DNA of 64,000 nt from Rhizobium sophorae (lineage in GTDB: Bacteria > Pseudomonadota > Alphaproteobacteria > Rhizobiales > Rhizobiaceae), in assembly GCF_013087515.1 (NCBI RefSeq), contig NZ_JABFCN010000030.1, positions 186,001-250,000 of the forward strand. The letters run 5' to 3'. Below, in pieces: positions 43,444 through 50,678 of the stretch. Both the position numbers and the translations under genes were made by a program. The stretch's first letter is position 1. Each line of letters opens with the position of its first letter. The notes beneath the pieces are model-generated. The model was given only the letters and a program-made list of their open reading frames with translations. It was not told the origin of the DNA and ran no database searches.

Positions 43444-43934
43444 AGATCGTCCATTGGGTATTCGGCGACGGCAGCACTCTGGCGCTCGCGCCATTCGTCG
43501 AGCCGGTCGGCGATTTCTTCGTCGGAAAGGGCAAGCACGGCGGCGGCGAGAAGGGCGGCGTTGACTGCGCCGGCCTTGCCGATGGCAAGCGTGCCCACAG
43601 GAATACCGGCCGGCATCTGCACGATGGAAAGGAGGCTGTCCTGGCCGGACAGGGCTTTCGACTGGACCGGCACGCCGAAGACCGGCAGCGGCGTCATCGA
43701 GGCGGTCATACCCGGCAGGTGGGCGGCGCCGCCGGCGCCGGCGATGATGACCTTGAAGCCCTCCGCGCGTGCGCCCTTGGCGAAATTGACCAGCCGGTCG
43801 ACTGTGCGGTGCGCCGAAATGATGCGCGCGTCATAGGGAATTTCCAGCGCCTCCAGCGTGTCGGCGGCGTTTTTCATGGTCTCCCAGTCGGACTGGCTGC
43901 CCATGATGATGGCGACGGGTGGTCTGTCTGTCAT
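43440..43934 (-). CDS. purE: N5-carboxyaminoimidazole ribonucleotide mutase
   Basis: 164 residues, class I PurE. VAIIMGSQSDWETMKNAADT, the His of ISAHRTVDRL and GAGGAAHLPGMTASMT are intact. It moves the carboxyl group of N5-CAIR to give CAIR. First gene of the purEK pair and upstream of purK. The YdcH-family gene lies 18 bases upstream on the same strand, so it may share the transcript. Confidence 0.97.
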   Translation of the reverse strand: MTDRPPVAIIMGSQSDWETMKNAADTLEALEIPYDARIISAHRTVDRLVNFAKGARAEGFKVIIAGAGGAAHLPGMTASMTPLPVFGVPVQSKALSGQDSLLSIVQMPAGIPVGTLAIGKAGAVNAALLAAAVLALSDEEIADRLDEWRERQSAAVAEYPMDDL

Positions 43935-43952
43935 CGTTGCTGCTCTTCCCTC

Positions 43953-44156
43953 TCAGGCGATGATGTCAGGGATGATCTGATCTTCCAGCTTGGAGAGCTT
44001 GTCCTTGATAGCGAGCTTTTTCTTTTTCATGCGCTGGATCCGCAGAGCATCGCATCCGGTCTGGATCATGGCGTTGATCGCGGCGTCGAAATCCTCGTGC
44101 TCCTGGCGCAGACGCGCCACCGTGAGCCTGATTTCCGCCTGTTCCTGATCGGCCAT
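43953..44156 (-). CDS. YdcH-family (DUF465) protein
   Basis: 67 residues with the DUF465 helical hairpin: LRQEHEDFDAAINAMIQTG then RIQRMKKKKLAIKDKLSKLE, ending QIIPDIIA. These are small coiled-coil proteins of unknown function. The ATG at 44156 with GGGGA six bases upstream is preferred over the one two codons earlier. It precedes purE. A second DUF465 gene is divergent from it across 227 bases. Confidence 0.9.
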   Translation of the reverse strand: MADQEQAEIRLTVARLRQEHEDFDAAINAMIQTGCDALRIQRMKKKKLAIKDKLSKLEDQIIPDIIA

Positions 44157-44383
44157 ATGCATTCCCCGTTATCGTCCTTGGACCTTGTCCGATCTGGCGA
44201 TGATTTCCGCAAGCTCCTATCACCAAATACAGGTAACGGCTAGTTAGTCTTGATCATGAAATTGCCATCCAGTCTTCATCTTTTGGCCTTCGACAAGCCT
44301 TCAAAAATATGTCACAGTCCCGCCGTTGACACCTTGATCCCCGACGATGATGGCCGGGGAGGGTAAGAGGAAGGAAGGGTCAT

Positions 44384-44557
44384 ATGACTGTTCAAGCTCA
44401 TCTTGAGTCACTCCAGAAAAAGCATGTCGCTCTCGAGGAGGAGTTGCACGCGCTCAGAACATCTCCCTCTATTTCCGATACGGAACTTGCCGAATGCAAG
44501 CGCCGCAAGTTGCGCATCAAGGACGAGATTCAGCGTCTTAAGTCATCCGTCCACTAA
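44384..44557 (+). CDS. Second YdcH-family (DUF465) protein
   Basis: 57 residues: HLESLQKKHVALEEELHAL, then DTELAECKRRKLRIKDEIQR. The shape is the same helical hairpin as the divergent neighbour, but the two differ strongly in sequence, so this is an old paralogy. GGAAGG precedes the ATG by eight bases. A hairpin with a short T-run follows. Function unknown. Confidence 0.9.
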   Translation: MTVQAHLESLQKKHVALEEELHALRTSPSISDTELAECKRRKLRIKDEIQRLKSSVH

Positions 44558-44653
44558 TCTTCCCAAGGGTCGCCGGGCGATCATCTTGCGCAACAAGGTA
44601 AATCCATCCATTCCACCAAAAATTTGCAAGAACCGGTGATTTGACACCATAGT

Positions 44654-44697
44654 TGCGCCAGTCCGATGCATCCGGCATCGCGGCTGGCGCTTTTGGG
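44654..44697 (+). terminator. Probable terminator of the second YdcH gene
   Basis: GCGCCAG and CTGGCGC arms with an inner GATGC/GCATC hairpin, followed by TTTT. About 95 bases after the stop codon. Confidence 0.6.
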
Positions 44698-44762
44698 TCG
44701 CCACGTCTCACATCGCGTTCTTGTGATTGGTATCGTATTCCCAGATCTTGCGGGAACCTGCA

Positions 44763-45023
44763 TCAGGCCCAGAACTGATCCAGCCACAAATTGAGCTTGT
44801 CGAAGCCGCGGTTGTTGACCGTGTAGATGCGTTTGGTGCCTTCCGAGGTCACGGAAACGAGATTGCTGTCGAGAAGCGCCTTCAGGTGCTGCGAAACAGC
44901 AGGACGACTGATCGGCAGACCTTCGGCGAGCTCATTGACCGTCCGTGGCGCGCGACGCAATTCCTCCAGCAGAAACCGCCGGTTCGGATCGGCAATCGCG
45001 GAGAAAGGGTCTGTGTTCGACAT
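44763..45023 (-). CDS. ArsR-family transcriptional regulator
   Basis: 86-residue winged helix: FSAIADPNRRFLLEELRRAP, TVNELAEGLPISRPAVSQHLKAL, then the wing VSVTSEGTKRIYTVN. No cysteine or His cluster for metal binding is seen, so it is of the non-metal ArsR group. The target is unknown. The nearest genes are the TauE/SafE transporter gene (upstream, same strand) and the second YdcH gene (convergent). Confidence 0.9.
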   Translation of the reverse strand: MSNTDPFSAIADPNRRFLLEELRRAPRTVNELAEGLPISRPAVSQHLKALLDSNLVSVTSEGTKRIYTVNNRGFDKLNLWLDQFWA

Positions 45024-45096
45024 GGCGGCAACGCTACGTCAAACAGGCCGTGCCAGCAAGGAAATTGTGCATTGCAGCGTGCAGCCACTCAAAGTG

Positions 45097-45140
45097 CTAC
45101 AGCGTCCTTTGCGCGCTTGAAAAGACGCGCGGCGCTGTAG
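45097..45140 (+). repeat. Double-hairpin repeat family A, best-preserved copy
   Basis: CTACAGCG (45097-45104) and CGCTGTAG (45133-45140) are perfect outer arms. The inner part is GCGCGCTTGAAAAGACGCGC. It lies between ArsR and the transporter gene, 6 bases from the latter's stop codon. Confidence 0.82.
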
Positions 45141-45146
45141 GGCCGC

Positions 45147-45911
45147 TTACCAGCCAAGGCCCTCGCGCAGGATCAGGAAGGCGGCGATCAGAGCCATTGC
45201 ATAGATGAAGGGATAGAAGATCTGTGGCTTCATGCGGCGCACGCACCAGGCGCCGGCAATGGTGGCGAGCGGGGCGAAGGGCAGAAGCGTTGCGGAGGTC
45301 GCAAGGTTCTGGGTGCCGAGTTGGCCGAGCGCGAAATAGGGGATCAGCTTGATGGCGTTGAGGATCGCGAAGAAGCGCACGCTGGTGCCGGTATATTCGC
45401 GTGGCTGCAATTTGAGCGGCAGGGTATAGATCTGGAAGGGTGCGCCGCCGGCATGGGCGACGAAGCTGCCGTAACCGGAAAATGTGCCCCAGAGGCTGGC
45501 TGCTACCGACCGCTGGCCGCGCGGCGGGACCACCTTGCCGGCGCTCGGGCCGAAATTGCTCCAGAAATAGCGCAGGCAGAAGAGAATGGTCACCGCGCCG
45601 ATGACGATGCGCAGCATGTTGCCCGGAACCAGCGCCGAGGTCGCCCAGCCCAGCGCAATGCCGAAGACGGCGCCCGGCAGCATGATCTTCAGCGTCGCCC
45701 GGTCGCCATGCTTGCGCCAGATGACGAGCGAGATCATGTCCATGAAGACCAGGATCGGCAGCAGGATGGCTGCCGCCTCGACCGGCGAGACGACGAGGGC
45801 GAGGAAGGGCAAGCCGATCAGCGACAAAGCGTCGCCCATGCCGCCCTTTGCGAGGCCCACCAGCAGAACGGCGGGCACGGCGGCGTAATAGAATGACAAA
45901 TCCTGCGGCAT
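45147..45911 (-). CDS. TauE/SafE-family membrane transporter
   Basis: 254 residues with about eight hydrophobic segments and the two internal repeats of the family (LVGLAKGGMGDALSLIGLP near the start; GTFSGYGSFVAHAGGAPFQIY in the middle). Members move sulphite, sulphonates or other small organic anions across the inner membrane; the substrate is not predictable here. The ATG at 45911 has AGGAGG about ten bases upstream. An ArsR gene lies downstream. Confidence 0.9.
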   Translation of the reverse strand: MPQDLSFYYAAVPAVLLVGLAKGGMGDALSLIGLPFLALVVSPVEAAAILLPILVFMDMISLVIWRKHGDRATLKIMLPGAVFGIALGWATSALVPGNMLRIVIGAVTILFCLRYFWSNFGPSAGKVVPPRGQRSVAASLWGTFSGYGSFVAHAGGAPFQIYTLPLKLQPREYTGTSVRFFAILNAIKLIPYFALGQLGTQNLATSATLLPFAPLATIAGAWCVRRMKPQIFYPFIYAMALIAAFLILREGLGW

Positions 45912-46018
45912 GCTTTCGACGTCCTCCTCTTGCAAGCCTCGTCTAACGGAACTACTCACACAAAACGAGTGCGGATCCCTCATTTCGAAGGGGAATTCGC
46001 AGGAAACGGAAAGACCCC

Positions 46019-46672
46019 ATGACCGAACCGGAAAACCGCTGCCGCCTTGTGCTCATCGTAGCCGATATCGCCGATGCCGATGAACAGGCAAAGATCGTCG
46101 CCGACGCGCTGAAGGGCGGCGATGTCGCGTCGGTGATCGTGCCGCAATACGGGCTCGACGACGGCACCTTCCAGAAACATGCCGAAAAGCTGGTGCCGTT
46201 GATCCAGGACGCTGGCGCCGCCGCGCTGATTGCAGGCGACAGTCGTGTCGCAGGCCGGGCGAAGGCCGACGGCCTGCACCTTTCCGGCAATGCGGAGGCA
46301 CTTTCGGAGGCGATCGACAAACATGCGCCGAAGCTGATCGTCGGCGGCGGCAACGCGGCCGACCGGCACCACGCGCTGGAGATCGGCGAAGTCAGGCCGG
46401 ACTATATCTTCTTCGGCAAGCTCGATGGGGACATCAAGCCGGAGGCGCATCCGAAGAACCTGGCGCTCGGCGAATGGTGGGCCTCGATGATCGAGATTCC
46501 CTGCATCGTCATGGGCGGCACCGATCCGGCCTCGGCGCTCGCCGTCGCCGAGACTGGAGCGGAGTTCGTGGCGATGCGGCTGGCGGTCTTCGGCGAGCCT
46601 GCCCGGGCGCCGTCCGTCGTTGCCGAAATCAATGCCTTGCTTGACGAAAAAGCGCCACGGTTTGAGGATTGA
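46019..46672 (+). CDS. ThiE-like protein (thiamine phosphate synthase family, divergent)
   Basis: 217 residues with the TIM-barrel ThiE layout: LVLIVADIAD, LIAGDSRVAGRAKADGLHLS and PCIVMGGTDPASALAVAETGA. The segments that hold the HMP-pyrophosphate ligands in ThiE (Q-x-R-x-K and ND before the conserved ADGLHL) are not conserved; they read IVPQYGL and AGDSRV. Activity as ThiE is doubtful. No other thiamine gene is nearby. It ends ten bases before the Sel1-repeat gene, so the two probably share a transcript. Confidence 0.78.
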   Translation: MTEPENRCRLVLIVADIADADEQAKIVADALKGGDVASVIVPQYGLDDGTFQKHAEKLVPLIQDAGAAALIAGDSRVAGRAKADGLHLSGNAEALSEAIDKHAPKLIVGGGNAADRHHALEIGEVRPDYIFFGKLDGDIKPEAHPKNLALGEWWASMIEIPCIVMGGTDPASALAVAETGAEFVAMRLAVFGEPARAPSVVAEINALLDEKAPRFED

Positions 46673-46682
46673 AATCGCGCTC

Positions 46683-47765
46683 ATGCCGATCCCGCCCTCC
46701 CGTCTTTTGAAATATCTCCTCGCCGGCATGGCCGCCTTCCTGGCGGCCGGGCCGAATGTTGCCTTGGCGCAGGCGCCGGACAGCGTCATCAGCCAGCCAG
46801 GCACGGGGCCGGCTTCGACCTTTCGCACCGACCGGCCTTCCAGCCCGGGCGTGCAACCCTCCGATGGCGTCGGCGTATTCGACCGCATGGGCGCGAAGCT
46901 GCCGGACCTGCCGCCGGAGAAGGATTACAAGGGGCCGATCGACGAGGCCTACGGCGCCTTCCAGCGCGGTTATTACCTGACGGCAATGGACAAGGCGCTG
47001 CCGCGCGCCCAGCTCGGCGATCCGGCGGCGCAGACGCTGATCGGGGAAATCCTCTCGCAGGGCCTCGGCGTGAAGAAGGACGTGAAGAGCGCTGCCTTCT
47101 GGTACGGCAAGGCGGCCGAAGGCGGCGATGCGGCGGCGATGTTCAAATATGCGCTGATCCTGATGGAAGGCGAAGGTGTGCCGCGTGACAAGGTCAAGGC
47201 CGACGACTACATGCACAAGGCGGCCGAGGCGGGCAATCCTTCGGCGGAATTCAACTGGGCACAGCTTCTCATCGCCGACAATCCCGGCGAAAAGGGACTG
47301 AGGCTCGCGCTGCCATTCTACGAGAAATCGGCCGAGCAGGGCATTGCCGACTCGCAATATGCCGTGGCGCAGATCTATGCGACGCTGAAGGACCTGCCGG
47401 AGGAAAAGAAGAAGCTCGCACGCGAATGGATGGCGCGCGCGGCGCGCGCCGGCTTCGACACGGCCCAGCTCGATCTCGGCATCTGGCTCGTCAACGGCGT
47501 CGGCGGACCGAAGGATTACGTCAAGGGCTTCGAATGGCTGAAACTTGCCGCCAATGGTGGCAATGTCGCCGCGCAGAACAAGCTCGCCCATCTCTATATC
47601 AATGCGATCGGCACGGCGCCCAATCCGATCGAGGCGGCGAAGTGGTACGTGCTGTCACGCCGGGCCGGGCTCGCCGATCCGGCGCTCGAGGATTTCTATC
47701 TCGGCATCGAGGATACCCAGCAGAAGGCGGCGATCGACGCCGCCAACAAGTTCCGGCGGCGATAG
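46683..47765 (+). CDS. Sel1-repeat exported protein
   Basis: 360 residues. The signal sequence is MPIPPSRLLKYLLAGMAAFLAAGPNVALA. A Ser/Pro-rich stretch follows, then at least five Sel1-like repeats from about residue 110: IGEILSQGLGVKKDVKSAAFW, YALILMEGEGVPRDKVKA, YAVAQIYATLKDLPEEKK and KLAHLYINAIGTAPNPIE. Periplasmic Sel1 proteins act as scaffolds, for example for polysaccharide regulators such as ExoR. The ligand is unknown. The start is set by the signal peptide; ribosome binding sequence is weak. Confidence 0.88.
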   Translation: MPIPPSRLLKYLLAGMAAFLAAGPNVALAQAPDSVISQPGTGPASTFRTDRPSSPGVQPSDGVGVFDRMGAKLPDLPPEKDYKGPIDEAYGAFQRGYYLTAMDKALPRAQLGDPAAQTLIGEILSQGLGVKKDVKSAAFWYGKAAEGGDAAAMFKYALILMEGEGVPRDKVKADDYMHKAAEAGNPSAEFNWAQLLIADNPGEKGLRLALPFYEKSAEQGIADSQYAVAQIYATLKDLPEEKKKLAREWMARAARAGFDTAQLDLGIWLVNGVGGPKDYVKGFEWLKLAANGGNVAAQNKLAHLYINAIGTAPNPIEAAKWYVLSRRAGLADPALEDFYLGIEDTQQKAAIDAANKFRRR

Positions 47766-47799
47766 CGCCGCTTGGCGACCCGGCCGACGAGGCGGACGG

Positions 47800-47889
47800 G
47801 CTATTGCATAATCCCTTAAATCTGATCGATTTGGGCATTATGCGGCTACGGCGTCCTTTGCGCGTCTGAAAAGACGTGCGGCGGTTTAG
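47800..47889 (+). repeat. AT-rich palindrome plus family A double-hairpin repeat
   Basis: TTGCATAATCCCTTAAATCTG...GATTTGGGCATTATGC is followed directly by CTACGGCGTCC...GCGGTTTAG (47846-47889). The same pair of modules is at 33322-33420 in reverse. It ends 9 bases before the stop of the minus-strand chemotaxis gene. Confidence 0.75.
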
Positions 47890-47898
47890 CGTTCCAAC

Positions 47899-49641
47899 CT
47901 AAAAAAGCGCATCGGCGAAGAGGTCTTCATCGTTTTCGGCTTTGGCGGTTTCGGCGGGAGCGGAGGTGCTGTCCTCGCTCGCCGGAATGATGCCGCGATG
48001 AATGCTGCGCTCCTGGACCATCGTATAGTGCTTGAAGATCTTGCGGTCGAGCGACGCGATCGTCTCAGCGAGATCGGAGATATCGGCGACATCGGTGCCG
48101 GCGACCCCTTCGAGCATATCGGCGCAGCCGGCAAGGACTTCGCCCAGATTATGCTGGAAATCGAGCTTGCCGATCAATAGGCTGATCTTGTTGGCGACCT
48201 CGCGACCGTTCTCGGAGAGCACCTTCAACTCGTTTTCCATGACGTTGGCTGCAGAGCGGATGTTGTCGACGGCCGAGGTCAGGCTTTCTCCGAGATTGCC
48301 GGCTCCGGCATCCGTGGCGGGAGCGACGCGCCCGGCCGCCGCTTCGAGCGCCGGCAGGCCGTTGACGATGGCGTCGGCGGAATCGTCGAGCTTGCCGGCG
48401 AAAATGCGCAGCTCGGCGGTGACGACGTTGATCGACTTGCCTTCCTCGCCGAGCCGGCTGCAGCGCAGGTTGGTATTCAAAGCCATATAGTGAATGTCGG
48501 TCTTGACGGCGCGGATGTTACCGATCGCTTCGGAGAGCTTGGCGGCCGTACCGATCGTCGACTGGCTTACCTGGTCGGCCTGGCGGCTTGCCGTGTCGAC
48601 CTGCTTGACGATTTCATGGGCGGCCGAAACGCTGGATTCCAGCGCGCGCATGAAGTTGCCGCCGGCCTCGTCATCCTCACCGCTCATCTGATCGCGGAGC
48701 TTGAGAATCTCCCGCATGTCGTGGTCGAAACTTGCGATCGTCTTGACGACGTTTTCGGAATCCCGCTGGAAATTTGCGCACATGTCGCTCATCTGCGCCG
48801 CTGTCAGATGGTGAATGACGTTCTGGAGGCGCTGGCGTGCGTCGGCATCAAGCCTCACGCCATCCTCGCCGGCAAAGAAATCTTCAAGCAGCGAAAAAGT
48901 GGCCTGCACATGCTCGATGCGCTGGCGGGTGATGTCGCCGATCTGCAGGGCAGACAGGGTCGAGGCGACCTTGCTTTGGACGGCGCGGGCAATTGCGCCG
49001 ACCTCGCGGGCGATGACGCCGAGATCCTTGCGATGTCCGGCGATCTTGGCGGCATCATCTCGGAGCGCTGCCGCGACGGCCGGAACAGTATCGGCATAGC
49101 CCTTGGAAACACCGGCGCCAAAGGAAGTGGCGAGCTTGACCTCCTTATCGAGACTGTCAAGGTGCGTGGCGAAACGGTTGACCTCATCGGTGCCGGAATA
49201 GATGCGCTCCAGGATCTCCTGCGCAAAGCCGGCGAATTCGGCGAGGCCGGCACCGGTGATCTTCACGGTCACCGCGAAGGTTCTGAGATAACGCATCGTC
49301 TCCTGCATGTCGGCTACGTGCTTGCGCAGCTCGCGGCCGGTATGCGCCAGCGAAACGAGCGCCTGTTGCCGGTTTTCTTCGGTGACGGGCAGCGCCATCA
49401 GGCTCTCCACCGTGGCACGGAGATCGGCGCTGGTGTCGCTCGCCTCCTTGTTGTCGAGCGTCGTGGTGATGCTCTCGAGCGAGTTCAACAGGCGGTTGAG
49501 GACCTCCATCACCGAGAGCAGCACGGTGCCGCCTTCGAGGAAACGTTCCTCGACCTGGCTCCGAGCAGATTCCAGGGTCTGGCTGATGTCCCGCCCAGAC
49601 GTGTAGGCTACAGCGTTCGACAATACCAGAGCGTGTGCCAC
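47899..49641 (-). CDS. Soluble MCP-like protein with CheZ-like motifs, divergent from the che operon
   Basis: 580 residues, almost wholly helical, with no transmembrane segment or signal, so cytosolic. Residues 385-417 (MALNTNLRCSRLGEEGKS, VVTAELR) align with the MCP hairpin tip ALNAAVEAARAGEHGKG...VVASEVR, but the tip is altered. Residues 232-245 read LQIGDITRQRIEHV; D236 and Q240 match the D-x-x-x-Q catalytic pair of CheZ phosphatases. The last ten residues, DEDLFADALF, resemble the CheY-binding CheZ tail (DDLLDSLGF in E. coli). There is no HAMP and no ligand domain. The che operon is divergent across 342 bases. The function is inferred: accessory signal protein, possibly acting on CheY-P. 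Confidence 0.75.
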   Translation of the reverse strand: MAHALVLSNAVAYTSGRDISQTLESARSQVEERFLEGGTVLLSVMEVLNRLLNSLESITTTLDNKEASDTSADLRATVESLMALPVTEENRQQALVSLAHTGRELRKHVADMQETMRYLRTFAVTVKITGAGLAEFAGFAQEILERIYSGTDEVNRFATHLDSLDKEVKLATSFGAGVSKGYADTVPAVAAALRDDAAKIAGHRKDLGVIAREVGAIARAVQSKVASTLSALQIGDITRQRIEHVQATFSLLEDFFAGEDGVRLDADARQRLQNVIHHLTAAQMSDMCANFQRDSENVVKTIASFDHDMREILKLRDQMSGEDDEAGGNFMRALESSVSAAHEIVKQVDTASRQADQVSQSTIGTAAKLSEAIGNIRAVKTDIHYMALNTNLRCSRLGEEGKSINVVTAELRIFAGKLDDSADAIVNGLPALEAAAGRVAPATDAGAGNLGESLTSAVDNIRSAANVMENELKVLSENGREVANKISLLIGKLDFQHNLGEVLAGCADMLEGVAGTDVADISDLAETIASLDRKIFKHYTMVQERSIHRGIIPASEDSTSAPAETAKAENDEDLFADALF

Positions 49642-49983
49642 TTTTATACCTTTTCTTAAAATACAGGCAATTCGACTCTATTTTTACGGGCAGGATGGAA
49701 ACGTCCGGTAAACGCGTCGGGACTCGCCAGCGTTGTGATTAACGAAAGATGTCGATGGGGTGCCGGTGAAAGAGTCACCGTCGCGTGGTGTAATTCAACA
49801 TACTGTTTTTACTTTATTTATTTCTAAATTTTGAGGAAAAAATACAACTTATCCCGGATGAGAATTGGGAGTCGCGGAACGCGCTATACGGCAGTTTCCT
49901 ACAACCGCTGTTTACTCTGCATTAACGCTGCCGTGAGAGTCCTTTTAGGGTCATCAAGTATTTTTCTGGCCCAGGAGGCTGCA
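49642..49983. other. Divergent promoter region of the chemotaxis cluster
   Basis: 342 bases between the divergent chemotaxis genes. The central part (about 49798-49850) is strikingly AT-rich (TACTGTTTTTACTTTATTTATTTCTAAATTT). It should hold both promoters. AGGAGG at 49973-49978 is the ribosome binding site of the STAS gene. A frame is open from 49831, but its translation before 49984 shows no family features. I see no clear RpoN-type element. Confidence 0.6.
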
Positions 49984-50313
49984 TTGGATACTCAGAAACA
50001 ATATTACGAATCTATAAATTTGCCGGACGTGCTCAGTATTCGTAATGTGTCCGAGCTATATTCAAAGTTTATCGATGAATTTCATAGCAATGATACAATC
50101 ACCATCAGCATTCCAGAAGGCGCGGAAGCGGATCTGAGTTTCGTTCAACTCATCGAATCCTCGCGCCGCCAAGCAAAAGCCAAGGGAAAGACGTTCAAAC
50201 TTTCTTCGCCGGCCAGCGGCTCGGTTCTGAAGGTACTTGAGCGAGCAGGTTTCATCGAATCCTTCGATCACGAAGACGCAAAGTTCTGGTTGCATAAAGA
50301 GGTGACGTTATGA
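49984..50313 (+). CDS. STAS-domain chemotaxis protein
   Basis: 109 residues of a STAS fold: SINLPDVLSIRNVSELYSKF, ITISIPEGAEADLSFVQLIE, and the closing SPASGSVLKVLERAGFIES. STAS proteins at the head of rhizobial che operons include CheS, which helps CheA take up and drain phosphate from CheY. The start is TTG at 49984, chosen because AGGAGG lies five bases upstream; no ATG fits. It overlaps cheY (ATGA). The base composition is AT-richer than the following genes, which may mean a different history. Confidence 0.85.
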   Translation: MDTQKQYYESINLPDVLSIRNVSELYSKFIDEFHSNDTITISIPEGAEADLSFVQLIESSRRQAKAKGKTFKLSSPASGSVLKVLERAGFIESFDHEDAKFWLHKEVTL

Positions 50314-50678
50314 GTGCAAATATCCTGACTGTTGACGATTCCGCCAGCATTCGTCTGACCACCAAGGTCACGCTGACCAATGCCGGCTATAACGTCACCG
50401 AGGCGGTCAACGGGGCAGAGGGCCTCGCGACGGCCAAGGGCAGCAGCTTCGATCTGATCGTGACCGATCTCAACATGCCTATCATGGACGGTCTGACGAT
50501 GATCGAGGAACTGCGCAAGCTGCCGGCGCAGGCAGGCGTTCCAATCATCTTCCTGACGACGGAATCGGACGCCGATCTCAAGGCGCGCGCCAAGGCCGCC
50601 GGCGCGACGGGCTGGCTGACCAAGCCGTTCGACCCGGAAAGCCTAGTGAAGATCGTCAAGAAGGTTCTCGGACGATGA
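50310..50678 (+). CDS. cheY: Chemotaxis response regulator CheY
   Basis: 122-residue single receiver domain. Acidic pair D9-D10, phosphoacceptor D53 in VTDLNMPIMDG, T83 in FLTTESD and K105 in WLTKPF are all present. CheA should phosphorylate it; the output could be the flagellar motor or another target, since no flagellar gene is in the window. Both ends overlap neighbours by ATGA (STAS gene and cheA). It is the only CheY gene in the cluster. Confidence 0.96.
   Translation: MSANILTVDDSASIRLTTKVTLTNAGYNVTEAVNGAEGLATAKGSSFDLIVTDLNMPIMDGLTMIEELRKLPAQAGVPIIFLTTESDADLKARAKAAGATGWLTKPFDPESLVKIVKKVLGR

Noticed and set aside
42289..43836. 515-codon plus-strand frame across purE and purK
   Set aside because: Shadow of the purEK coding strand; no domain and no ribosome binding site.
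21911..47889. Dispersed repeats as a possible CRISPR array
   Set aside because: The units are kilobases apart, palindromic and in mixed orientation, without regular spacers or cas genes.
47899..49641. Calling the divergent chemotaxis protein an ordinary cytosolic MCP
   Set aside because: It lacks HAMP and a sensor domain, its hairpin tip departs from the highly conserved consensus, and the CheZ-like motifs remain unexplained by that label.
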